64,000 nucleotides of DNA, from NCBI GenBank assembly GCA_036244855.1, contig BQKZ01000273.1, forward strand, positions 145,796 to 209,795, in the 5' to 3' direction. Below the pieces are notes generated by a model. It had not been told where the DNA came from. It made no database searches and saw only the letters and a program-made list of their open reading frames with translations. The stretch's first letter is position 1; each line of letters starts with the position of its first letter. The position numbers and the translations under genes were made by a program. This DNA comes from Temnopleurus reevesii. Lineage: Eukaryota; Echinodermata; Echinoidea; Temnopleuroida; Temnopleuridae. This document shows positions 36,661-47,835 of this stretch, piece after piece.

Positions 36661-38530
36661 TGCTTTACACCTCTGCTTCCACTCCATTCATAACACTCAA
36701 GTCTTCTCTGAATTCAGGATGTCCGTGCATTAGCTCGCTAATCTCTGTCATTCATCAGCACTAATGTGCACCTTAATATCTTTTATTGAAGGATAGCTAT
36801 GCGACGTAACACTGTAACGAGGCTCTCCAAGAGTTCTGAGTCAGCAACAGCGCAATCATATTGGTTTTAGAATTACGTATTACTCTGATTCGGAGTGCGT
36901 CTGTTTCATGCTGGATGAGGAGGCTTTTAGCTCTCATTAGAATAAAGTGATAGTTCTTGCCTACTTTCGGACCTTCATGCATTAATTCTTCACAATGTAG
37001 ACTTCAGAGCAGTTGAGAGCAACTATTCTTTATAGATATGATTGACCCATTCGCAAGGTCCTTGTTTTTTTTTCATCATTAAATACCTGAAATCAAATAA
37101 AAACATTCATGGAAATGATTGGTTATATTGAATTAATAATACACAGTGCCCAAAGCCATGCAGAAATATATGTCATCCATCATCCAATAAAACTTTTAGG
37201 GTGATTAATTACATTCTGTTGTGTGGTTCAAAAGCTTCATATTCTAGACTGTAGACTGCTAAAATGTACTGAATCAGGAAAAGAATGATGGAAATTATGC
37301 TTACCATTTAAATAATGAAAAAAAAGAATTCAAGGAAAATGAATTGTATTCAACATAGCTCTGAATTCTAAAGTCTAGAGTGTGGTGATCTACTAGAAAA
37401 TTGTCATTTTCGAAGAAAATCATTCACAGAAAAAAGATGCAGTCAAAATTGTATTTCCATACATATTTTGTCACTTTTTAGGGAAAAATCTGATTTATTA
37501 TTATTAAGAATTACAGGGTATTCCTTGTCCTGAATATGCTTGGAGAGTGTTCAATCCTCCAGTCAAATTAGCTCTCCTTGCTGTCCCAAAGTTTTATGTC
37601 TTATGAGCATGCCTGTTGTATCCAATCACATATTACATGATAAATCATTGTCAGAGGAAAGATAAAAAAATCTATTTATACCACTGAAGAACATATACGT
37701 TTCCATTCTTGAGTAAAACACATGTATCCTCCCTAGTGCAATGAACGGATACCAAAGTGAAAAGGTTATGGTATTAATAGCTCAGTATGTCCACATCTTA
37801 CCAAGATAACAGAGGTTGGTGGTGTTTGGTGTTTGTATTGCTTTCGACATCAATCTTGTATTTTTTTTTTTGCATTGAACTGGGCAAATCATTTTCATTC
37901 AACAAGGTTTAGATATATGTTTATAAGATTTGGCATCTTTGACCTCTGATGTATGGGTGTTTGAGAAATGTTACTCTCTTGCATATGCTTGAGGTAAATT
38001 TCTCATATAATTTTGAAGGTTTTAATTTGGTTGCTATTTTTGCATTTCTTAACTTTTGCTCTCATGCACATCATAGTTTTTTTTATCAAAGAGGATTTTA
38101 TACAAGATATTGTTTTCACCCAACACACACATACACAAACATACAAACTAAAATGCATACTCGTTAACTCATGATTTGGATATATGAAAATTTAAGTATA
38201 TTTCTACAAGTGTTTCTGATTGAGAGAAATGTTCAAATTAATTCTATTTAAATTAAACAGTTTTCAGTGCATAAACTGATGAGAATTTGGATGCTTGTAC
38301 TATAACTATATGCATGACCATCACTACCAAAGGAGAGAAACACATGGTCTTATTGATTGTATTCTAGTAAATCTGGGGTTTTTTTTAGTGTTTCCTTTGA
38401 AATATGCAACTTTCAACATTGAAATGTCTTTATTTCCATCTTATCCAAACTGGTCACATATAATGCTTTCATATTGTATATTTTCATGTTATATATTTTA
38501 TGTCGTCTTCTTGATCAATCTTCCTTTCAG

Positions 38531-38731
38531 ATGCATCCTCAGCAGGCAAAGCCCGAGCTGGGGTGGGGCGTGGGATGAGGACAAAAGTCTCCCCTGGGGT
38601 GGTGAAGAAGGCAAGTCAACGGATAGGGAGACCTAGGAAGGGGATAGCTGCAGCAGCTATGGCTGGAGCTAGGGCTGGTGCTGTGGCAGGGACTGCTGCT
38701 GCTTTTGCTGCTTATGGATTCAATCTCGTTG
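38531..38731 (+). CDS. INO80: INO80 exon, AT-hook and alanine-rich tail
   Basis: 201 nt between CTTCCTTTCAG and GTAAGT, phase 1 at both ends. It encodes ASSAGKARAGVGRGMRTK, a basic stretch with IGRPRKG (an AT-hook-type GRP core), then AAAAMAGARAGAVAGTAAA and FAAYGFNLV. Human INO80 shows the same order: RGRPKG, then AAMAGAKAGAAAASAAA and YAAYGYNVS. The GRPRKG motif could contact the minor groove of AT-rich DNA (inference). In human the protein continues for about 85 residues after this point (count from memory), so at least one more coding exon is expected. Confidence 0.9.
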
Positions 38732-39271
38732 GTAAGTCCCATTTTAGTCCCATTCATTATTGTTCATGTTGGAAAACGTTTCTGTTGCATTAATGATCAG
38801 GTGATGGCTTTTTTTTAACCGTGTGATTTTCAATTGTTGGGGTTACGCATGTCTGAATATGAATCTGTGAGAGAGATAAAAGTTGGTAATTATGCATTAA
38901 TGAAGATGAAAGATGTGCATGTGGAGTATATTCACCTAGTCATGTCACTAGAGGATAATATGAGAAGCAAAATAAAACCAATTATGTGTTTGGCATGTTG
39001 CAATGGCATTGTCAATGGAAATATAGAAATTCCTAATCAATACTAGAGGGTGAGAAAAGATTACACGGAGTAAAAGTTCTACATGGAATCGAAATGAGAT
39101 ATTGTTGTACCCCCAGCTTTCCATTCTGGCGAGTTATTGTTATGTTACCTGATGAGACGACACTGAGATACCTTGGCATACTCCTGATCCAAACTCAGAC
39201 CAGGCTCTCCTTCTAAACTTGGTCCGAGATTGTTCTGCAGTCTTGGCACTCCCATCTGCAGGTAGTACAGC

Positions 39272-39436
39272 CCTGGGCGGTGTTTCACTAAATCTTGACA
39301 GACTTTAAGAACAACTGGTATAATTTATTTGGCTGATAAGTTGATAATCTTATGCATATTATACTCGTTAACATACTCCAGTCTTTCTTTAAGTTGTTCT
39401 TAACTTTAAGAATGATTTGGTGAAACACTGTCCAGG
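39272..39436. mobile_element. Foldback MITE, CCTGGGCGGTGTTTCAC ends
   Basis: The left end CCTGGGCGGTGTTTCACTAA pairs with the right end, whose reverse complement is CCTGGACAGTGTTTCACCAA. Complementarity continues through AAGAACAAC, giving arms of about 50 bp. The element is 165 bp and noncoding. The minus-strand open frame 39288-39497 overlaps it and is an artefact. I recall such GTTTCA-ended elements as common in sea urchins. Confidence 0.8.
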
Positions 39437-40974
39437 ATTGCTGAAACATGCATAATCTCCTCATGCGAATAGGTTTTTCCCAGCAATGTGAACACATCCA
39501 TGCAAGCTAGGTGCATAGGTGATGTAATAAGGTGAGTAAAATGGCTTATTGGAGGTGTGTTGGGCCAGTTAGTCTTCTGTTGACATTTACAATCAAGCCT
39601 GAACCTCGCAGCACGCCAGCCGATCTGCCATCTCGTCTTGACTACCCTCGGGCAACAGTTCTCCTTACACGATCATCAAATTGACACCGCACAATCCAAA
39701 GGGGTTTCACACGAGGGCAATTAATAGGAAATCATTCACAATTTGCAGAACTTCGGGTTGGAATGTTTCCAGCTTTTATTTCAAACATGAAATACTGACG
39801 ACTAGAAGAATGAATCACATGTGAAGGAAAAATTTTGCATAATAATGTGCATAAAAGAGTGCAATGCAGTGATTGAAAATCTAATCCTTCACTTGTGTGA
39901 AATTCAATTTGACTCCCCAAATTAGATTTTATAGGAATCATAACACTATTGTCATGAACTTTGACATTTTGATAGCTTTGGGTTATCTTTATTTTGTTTC
40001 CCAACAGCCCTTATTCACTTTGGTAATCTGTTTTCTTTTTTTCCTTTTCCATATGCTTCATTGTAGTTTCTGAAAACAATCGTGGAACCTCTTTGTTTTA
40101 TTCAAACAAAAGCCTCCTTGAAACAGTCAACCAAATAAAGAAGCTCTTACTCAACTATTTAAGACCTCTTACATATCAGAATATCTGAGACGGGGTCCTC
40201 TATCAGAACAAGAATCAATGCGCTATATTCATTTTAATCGATGATGAAAGCAGTCCCTGGATTTCTCGTGCTCTTAGCAGTAAGAATATTATAGGGGTTG
40301 GAAGGCGAATCATGTGGCAAGGAATTATGAAATCAATCATAACAGGGAGAATAAGCCATTATATAAGATTTCTTTCACTTCATTCATAAATGTAATGAGA
40401 ATTTATGATCAGGTGTGTCATGAATGAATGTTACGTAATATCTAGTAATCAATGGATAACGGCGTACTTCACAGTGAATAGAATATTGAAGAACATGACA
40501 ACAGCAGATTTGTTGCAATTTCCAAGATACGCTGAAGTGAGTAATGGCTAATTCATCATCTATGATTATTGGTATTCCATTTGCTGGATTTCCAATCTCT
40601 ACATCTGTATACTTTTCCTTCAATTGGTATAAACTAATTCCATTACTTATTTGAATTTTTAATCATTTCTGTCACATATGAATGAATGAATGAATGAATA
40701 TATGCACTGAACTCCTGCATGTTTCCCCCATCAGTTGATCCTTTAGATATATTTGCCCTAAAATACTTCAATATGGGCATATTTCTCTTGTAAGGATAAT
40801 TTTGGCAGAAGTATTTAAGCAATTTAAACACATTTAAGCAATAAAAGCGCTTAAACATATCATATGGTTAGAAGTGAGTTTTGTTCCATTTCATTGATGA
40901 TGAATGTTTCCTATTTTTAGCTATATTGTTGCTTTATATTGATAATAAATTTTGCCATCATCAAGCTTTAATAA

Positions 40975-41170
40975 AAATCGGCCTGTATGCATTGAATGTG
41001 CATGGGGAACTGACCCGAGTCGTTCCTTCATGCCGAAATCTGTCACCTTTCTCCTTTCTCCAAATTGTGTTGTGGCACCTTTCATGGCCCGCCAGAGGTG
41101 GGTGTGTTTTCGTAGAGCGAGCTGGATCACGCCTCAAGAACTTGCTGATGTACCTTCATTAATTATGAAT
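40975..41170. promoter_or_regulatory. G+C-richer unique segment, candidate regulatory element
   Basis: A repeat-free block with CpG-containing sequence (CCCGAGTCGTTCC, GTAGAGCGAGC) among AT-rich DNA. Open frames on both strands cross it without recognisable products. Weak inference. Confidence 0.2.
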
Positions 41171-42703
41171 AGTGGCTAAGTGAAATGTTAATGAGTAATG
41201 CATTATTCACAAAGATTATCTAATGGTAGAAGATAAATGGCTGTTTGCCAAAAAGCTTCTTCAGTCAGGCTGCATTTTGGTTCTGCTCTCAATCTGTGCC
41301 TGCTTGCTTAATAGGCTTTTATTTACGAGTCTCTGTTCCTCCATTCATTTGAGATATGTTCTAATAGTACCTAAAATAACCCGTTTCCAGAAGAAAGCCT
41401 TGCACATCTTTTTCTAAATGCCAATTCATTACCAGCTTCGGCATAAATGTGAAAAAAGTATGAGACTTGTGGAATAGTTTAAACTTTTAATATTCAATTG
41501 TGTTGATTAAGGGTCTGTGTGGGCAGAATACTGTACAACCAATTGCAACCAAACCTTGCCACAAGAAACAGAATCAATATTTCATTGCTGAAGAAGGCTT
41601 GGGTTTTTCCAAGACCAAGAGTTAAAGCCCCTGGATTCACATGTTTATCTATTCAAATTATTTTGCAATCATGAGTTTTCTTGGTGTGGTTCTTTTGCTG
41701 GACAGGACTGACTTTTTTCAGAATTAATTAATTTAACCAAGTGGAAAAAGTGCTTACAAGTGTGCTGAACCCTCTGTGTAATGGCCATATGTATTGCACA
41801 TAATGCCATTGTTCCCAATGAATTATTGTTTTTAAGGTTTTTAAGGTTTTACGGTTTTTTAAAAAAAAAGAAGTGTGATAACCAATCTTTGGTCACTTTT
41901 CTGTTTTAAAATACATATTATTTTATAACTGTTTAATTTGAACAGGCTGTGAAGACAAGTTTATGAAGAGCACTCTGATGTACGTCAAGATTCCATCATT
42001 TCTAGAGGAAAATTTTGTACACTGATGCAATGATAATTATTGCTGTTCTCCCATAACAAAGAAAGTTAAAGCAAATCAAACAAAATGTAGATTCTGCCAA
42101 TTTTTCTGCCCCTCATATCCTGTTCTTTTCTTTCTCTCCACCTTCCTATTTAGCTTTTTCTATATATAGATACTTGTGTGTTTATTTCATTTCTCTGTCA
42201 TTTTGCTTATGATTAAGATTCTGCCAGGATCGATAGCTCCAGCTCTTTTTTTACTTCAATTTATTGAAAGATTAGACGCATTGATTTTCAATGTTTGAAA
42301 GAATTCAGCTGTTTGTGAATATAATCATAATTTTAAGACAGGGGAAGGACGATATTTGATAAAAATAAATAAAAGCATGTATGATAAGTACTGATTGATA
42401 GTAAGATTAGCATAATGATTTGAGTATTTGTGAACTAGGCGTGCTTCTCTTTAAGTCACTGTCCCCTTTACTCTGCTTCTCTCTCGGGAGTTCAGTAATG
42501 GGATTGATAATTATCTTTAGAGAGACTCTATCAATTTGCATACAGATATAGGAATGAAAGTCAGGGAATGAGAGCAGTATAACGATCTGGATTTGTCTGT
42601 ATAATTGCCTTTGGATAAAGGTATACATAATATACATAGAGTTCTCCAAATGTATGCCCCAAACATTTAGCATTCAATCAGTATTCAGATAGTGAGGTTT
42701 CAA

Positions 42704-42794
42704 TTAACCCAGGTCTAAGTCATTGACATTTAGAACATTGGTTTAAATTCTAAATTGCCCCGGTCTAGATAACAATAGTTTAGTCCTGGGTTAA
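42704..42794. mobile_element. TTAA-flanked miniature element (91 bp)
   Basis: Left end TTAACCCAGGTCTAAG and right end CTGGGTTAA, whose reverse complement reads TTAACCCAGGACTAAAC. The perfect match is 10 bp, with looser pairing beyond. TTAA at both ends with CCC-starting inverted repeats is the format left by piggyBac-type transposases. The element is too short to code. Confidence 0.55.
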
Positions 42795-43097
42795 GTTTAA
42801 CCCCGCTGTCGGAATTCAGGCCAAGGACTTGATAACATTTTTTTTCCAAAAGAAAATTGTCATTATTTTAAAACAAAATTTGAAAAGAAGTATTAGACAA
42901 TTATGTGTTCCAGTGACACAAAGGTGCTTGTAGGTCATAATCATTCATATAATTATACCTTTACCAATGAACTTAAAAAGGAAAAAAAAGAAGTTTTTAT
43001 AAATGACCAAAAGTTATATTTATGGTTCTTATCATCAGATTAGGAAGACTGGAAATTTAGGGATATAAAAAACTGGAATCTTCATGTTGGACTTACT

Positions 43098-43171
43098 TTA
43101 ACCCAACCAGATTCTTATATTCCCATAGACTTAGTACACAGGCCGCCAGGTTCCAGTAGTCAATGGGTTAA
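43098..43171. mobile_element. TTAA-flanked miniature element (74 bp)
   Basis: Runs from TTAACCCAACCAG to AGTCAATGGGTTAA. It is the same family as 61504-61584 in the opposite orientation: both contain GACTACT, GGAA or GAAT, and TCTATGGGAAT in the same order when one is reversed. It lies 304 bp after another TTAA-flanked element. Confidence 0.6.
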
Positions 43172-44755
43172 GTCATGTTTGTGAGAAAGGAAAGTGTTCT
43201 TTTTAATGTATTGCTGCCTTTGTCATTAATTTAAAATATTGGTTGGGTATTATCAATACCTCCACTCAATATGTACTGTACATTTTAAACATATTTATCT
43301 CCTGAAAAACATTTACTTTTTTATCATTCCTAAAAGGATCTTTTACTCTTAAGAAGAGATACAGTAAGGTGACAATAAAGAATACAAATGACAAACAAGA
43401 ACATGTCATATGCCCTGAATATGTTTAGAGTGTAACCAGTATGAATTACTGAGGAGGTTTCATAGATCAAAAGCCAATCATCTCATTTCCGAGCCCGCCT
43501 GCTTCAAGGGGAATACAGGGTGAGATGGGTGGGTTTTCACTATCCCATTCAGGACCCAATCCAGTAGTTAACTGGTAACAAGTCTATTATCGAATACAGA
43601 TATTAGCTGTTAGGACATTTGTAAATAAGTCTTGCATTCTAATGAGTGAAAAAAATTGCAAATTCATGGACTGAAATTAGGAAAAATAAAATCACAGCAA
43701 AAATTTCAGCTTTGCTACATCAGGAAAAAGATTTTGAGACTATATGTCAGTCTTTTTCATCACAAATGTGGCGATTCTTCCTCGTTCTAGAAATAAAGTG
43801 TATGTTTTCAAAGTTATCTTGGGATGGATTCATTTGCTCAATTTGCCTTTGAATGTTGTTAATCTTCTTTATTCCGAAGTTGAATGATGTATGAAGAGTC
43901 TATAGCCACCATAATTATCATACAAGCCCCCAAAAAAGGATCTTGGGTTGCCTCAAATGAAATTTGTGGAAATCAAGCATCGATTGGTCAGAAAAAATGT
44001 TTTTTTTAATACAATGCACGCAATTCATGATGAAAATATGAATTGAAGGGGGTAAGAAGCAAAAAAACTACCCTTTTTATCAATACAAATCAAAAAGAGC
44101 CTCATCATGACTGTCTCTTCATGATACAATCATTCTTGCTCATTTGAGAAATCGTCTTTGAGGTTCCAGTAAGATCTGATAGATGCTATGGCAGCATTAG
44201 CCACAGGGATTACCTCACCAAAGATATCTAGTTCAGGTGATGGTATTGAAGATAGATATTGGAGATATGTTAAGCTTGAAAGTGTAGCTTAAAAGTTTGT
44301 CCGGGACTGAAATTGCTTTGGACCTTTAAAACCTCACTGTGTAAAGTCATGTTGAAAAATATGAAGCAAGCCTGTTTCTGTATTAAAATTTGAATTGAAA
44401 AATTGTCAGAGATTTGCTGGAAGATTTTGGCTCTTGTTGATTTCCTGCTTTATTTTGCACAACATAGATGTAATTAATGTAGTACACCAGTGGAGCAATA
44501 ATTTCAGAGGCTACGATGTCCTTGCTATCATTTTAAAACATGCTAACACAGTGTGATTGTAAAGGTAAATTGACTTGACTGTAATCCAGAGTGCATTAAG
44601 ATTTCCAACATCCTGTGACACAAAATATTTGAATATTACAATGTACATGTACCTTGCTTAATCTTGACCTCAAGGGGTTGTGATAGGAATGATAGAGCCA
44701 GCTATTTGCAATTTTTAGCATCATTTGGAGATATTTTTAATGAGCATAATATAGA

Positions 44756-44884
44756 AATATACAATGACTCTTGAGGTTCTGGTTAAAACTATTCGCACGA
44801 TTGAGCATCAGAATAGTACCATCCTCCCGAGCTCATGAGTGCGAATAGTTTTAGCCAGTACCGAGAATCAAGTCATTGTATATT
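44756..44884. mobile_element. Foldback element arms
   Basis: 44756-44798 (AATATACAATGACT … AACTATTCGCAC) is the reverse complement of 44839-44884 (GTGCGAATAGTT … AGTCATTGTATATT) with a few mismatches, separated by about 40 bp. This is a typical foldback or terminal inverted repeat arrangement. The right arm continues into the duplicated block that follows. Confidence 0.7.
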
Positions 44885-45420
44885 ACTTTTATATCCCTTC
44901 TTACAACAACAACATTTACAATAAAGTAGTCTATTGCAGCAGATTAAATAATCTTACCTTGTCTTAATGATAATTTGATAATCTGATAAATTGTTTTTCT
45001 AGTCTCTGTCTCGTCTTCTCGTTGAGCACATCATACAAACGAAGCCCGCCAGAAGTTCCCCGTGCCGTGTAGCTGGGAAGCACTGTCTCTCTCGCGCGCG
45101 GGCAGATCTCTTTTAGCCGACTGTGCGAAAAGTTTTAGCCAACAGTACCGAGAATCAAGTCTTTTCATATTACTTTTATATCCCTTCTTACAACAATAAC
45201 AACAACAATAAAGTAGTCTATAGCAGCAGATTAAATAATCTTACCTTGTCTTAATGATAATTTAATAATCTGATAAATTGTTTTCCTAGTCTCTGGCTCT
45301 TCTTCTCGTCGAGCACATCATGCGAACGAAGCCCGCCAGAAGTTCCCCATGCCGTGTAGCTGGGAAGCAGTGTCTCTCTCGCGCGCGGGCAGATCTCTTT
45401 TAGCCGACTGTGACGCATGC
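44848..45420. repeat. Tandem duplication of about 285 bp with CpG-rich end
   Basis: Copy 1 (about 44848-45130) and copy 2 (about 45131-45420) share AGTACCGAGAATCAAGTC, TTTTATATCCCTTCTTACAAC and GCAGATTAAATAATCTTACC. They continue with GAAGCCCGCCAGAAGTTCCCC and CTCTCGCGCGCGGGCAGATC. Only scattered substitutions and a short insertion separate them, so the duplication is recent relative to other repeats here. The CpG-dense ends contrast strongly with the surrounding DNA. Confidence 0.88.
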
Positions 45421-45425
45421 GCACA
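45413..45425. promoter_or_regulatory. NRF1-like site in repeat end
   Basis: The GCATGCGCA core at 45415-45423 matches the palindromic GCGCATGCGC-type NRF1 motif. It occurs only in copy 2 of the duplication, since copy 1 lacks this end. Binding is inference. Confidence 0.25.
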
Positions 45426-45429
45426 AAAA

Positions 45430-45471
45430 AGTACTATTCCATGGTACTATTCCATGGTACTATTCAATGGC
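45430..45471. repeat. 13-bp tandem repeat, three copies
   Basis: GTACTATTCCATG is repeated directly, the third copy reading GTACTATTCAATG. A related inverted sequence (AGAATAGTACCATCC) occurs near 44811 inside the foldback element, which links the two regions. Confidence 0.85.
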
Positions 45472-47689
45472 AAACGGCTTTCTTAGCAAATCTATTCATT
45501 TTTCTCGTCTGTACACTGTCAATGCAACGATCTTAGTGTAAGGGATATAATATGCAATTACTGTTTTAGCTCAATTACGAAAATGTGAATTATGATCAGA
45601 TTGTCATGGTTATTTCCATATAATTTGTTGGTATCCTGTCATGTTCTAGTTCAACATATCAAAACAATTTGAGAAAAGATAGTGAGGACAGGTCTTCGAA
45701 GAGTAATAAGCTATCAGCCATGGAATGTGAGCCCAGATTCATAACAAACTGTCACTCCGTTATTTGTGGTATCCTGCCAATGATATCTACATCTGTCAAC
45801 ATTTAGAAAACCCAAATTTGCATCATCTGATCTCGCACTGTGATTTCTTGATCCCTGTTTGAATGCTCTCACCTAATTTGCGCCGTCTTGTGCCACTCGC
45901 GATCTTGCGCCGCATTAAGAATTGAATGAGTGATTTTTCCATGATAAGAGATCTGTTTCATGTTGCCTTCGTTTGTTGAACATTTGAATCTCTTGTCATA
46001 AGATGGCCCAATATCCTACCCATCAATTGGAAATACATGTGTCAATCAACATTCTAACAACCTTGAAATGATGCTGGAAATGGCATAAACAGATGGACGG
46101 TTATATGAATGATTGTACATGAACCCTACCCATTATCAGTTGAGCAAGGAGAATTAGAAAGTGCTGTTGGTTGAACTGCCCGTTTTTTCCTTCTTTTTTG
46201 AAAAACATCTTATCTTCATTTAGCTGTGAGCACTTTTATGGGTAATATAGTATACCCTGATTTAATATATGTTTTTCCCCTTCAATTTCCACTTTTGTAT
46301 TCTTTATAACATAATATCAATGAGAGATAATTTTCTTAAATGTTATTAGAGGCAATATTTTCAAAATGAGTAAATAATGTACCAGAAATCTGTTTGTGAA
46401 TGAGAATTCGAGTAGGGAATGTAGAGAAGAATCTACGTTTTGATTGATAATTGCATATGAAAATCTATGTTTACAAAATTTGATTGATCTATGTTGAACT
46501 TGAAAAGTGCACATTAACTCAGTTTGTTTTGGATAGGAATATGAACATTTGTGCCGCCTACTTGGTATGTGCGTCAGGTTAAAAAATTATGGAGCAATCA
46601 AGGTCTGAAACCGCAAATATATGAGGCACCGTCATTGAATTCACATCTTGCAGCATTTTGGGACTGAAGATTATTTAGCCACCCCTCCTCTTACAGAAGC
46701 TTGCCAAAACATGGTATGTAGTAGTAGGGGGATGTTTGGAAAGGAGGGGTGATATAGAAAGAAGGCTAAGTTCATCATACAAATAAAAAAAAAAGAAGGC
46801 TAAGTTCAAGCATGAGGTTCTTATGAAATTTTTACATTAAAGAATAGGTTTTGAGAGGAGGAGTCTCCTAAAATTAAGATTACATGATTTGTGCTTCAAT
46901 TTCAGCTCCTTGATGATTTTGAATGTATGAAAACAGTAGTTTTCATGACTTACATATTTTTCTTATATTCAAACTCTGGCAGAGTGAAACCTCCCACATC
47001 CACTCCCAGAGACCTTGCCCGCTTTGCTCCCTTGCAAAGTAAACAAATGTCCTCTTCTTTTTCTTAATTCTTCTGTTGCATCCCTGAGTGTTAAAAAGAA
47101 AAAGTGGAGGGATTATGAAATAAATTAGTAAAAATACAAAACAGATAAATGGATATACAGAGAGATGAGATGTGTGAAACAGAAGGGGTGTAAACAGAAA
47201 CCCGAGTATGAATTTTACCCCCTTTGTTTTTATTCCATCTATTTCTATCATTTTAACAAGGTTATATGGATAAATATGTGATTCAATATTTAGATTGAGT
47301 GCCAAAAACCTCATTTAGTAATTCTATGAACAAATTTGATTAGAAAGGAAGCATTTTGCCAAGATTATTCACATGAATGAAAGAGAATGTTAATTGTATT
47401 TACATATTTTATGTTTAATGTCCAGTCCTGGGCATGTAAATAGCTTTTAATGAATCAGATCCGTATCTGTACTTCAAACATATTATAGTCAGAGTTACGC
47501 AGGTTTTGTACACTTATCAATATACTTATTTAGTAAAAGCAAGTTTTGCCAGCTAAAACCTATAGGGAAAATGCAAAAATTTTAATCATATCATAGGCCC
47601 AGCTCAGAACTCAACCAAAAATAACTTTGCAATTTGAAAACTGTTTGAAAGTGACATTAGAAATTGGTACTTCTACTATTTGATTGATT

Positions 47690-47835
47690 CTGAAGTGGTA
47701 TTGCCTCACTCCATACACCACAACGAAAGAGAATGGAAGCAAGATCTCTTTTGATAAAGTTGAAAAGGAAGGGCCTAAGAATGCTTCCTTGTGGAACACC
47801 ATTCTCAAGGTAAACCTCATAGGTTTAATAGACAC
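47690..47835 (-). pseudogene. Decayed non-LTR reverse transcriptase fragment
   Basis: On the minus strand one frame reads YEVYLENGVPQGSILRP and then FLFNFIKRDLASILF. The NGVPQGSILxPxLFN pattern is a conserved reverse transcriptase block preceding the catalytic FADD in non-LTR retrotransposons of the jockey/CR1 type. Here Gly before Pro has become Arg, and the frame soon runs out. An overlapping minus-strand ORF (47611-47835) is in a different frame and is not the transposon protein. The flanks are not recognisable, so this is an old relic. Confidence 0.65.

Larger units (their letters stand above)
31385..38530 (+). other. INO80: INO80 intron, about 7.1 kb
   Basis: Donor GTAAGT at 31385, acceptor CTTCCTTTCAG ending at 38530. 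It contains a MITE and a SINE fragment at its start, a duplicated block at 33.0-33.65 kb, a purine-rich duplication at 34.4-34.9 kb and a pyrimidine-rich tract at 35.9-36.66 kb. 31.8-33.0 and 36.8-38.5 kb are AT-rich DNA in which I see no feature. Confidence 0.82.

Noticed and set aside
36243..36733. 159-codon Ser/Leu-rich ORF and minus-strand Arg/Glu ORF
   Set aside because: Composition artefact of the CT-rich tract.
5935..38530. Recursive splice sites (polypyrimidine-AG followed at once by GTAAG) in the large introns
   Set aside because: Looked for AG-GTAAG with a pyrimidine tract; candidates near 10035 and 39530 lack either the exact junction or the tract.
38295..38793. ORFs of 113 and 72 codons overlapping the exon at 38531 in other frames
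   Set aside because: They are shadows of the INO80 exon; the exon frame alone matches the family and the splice phase.
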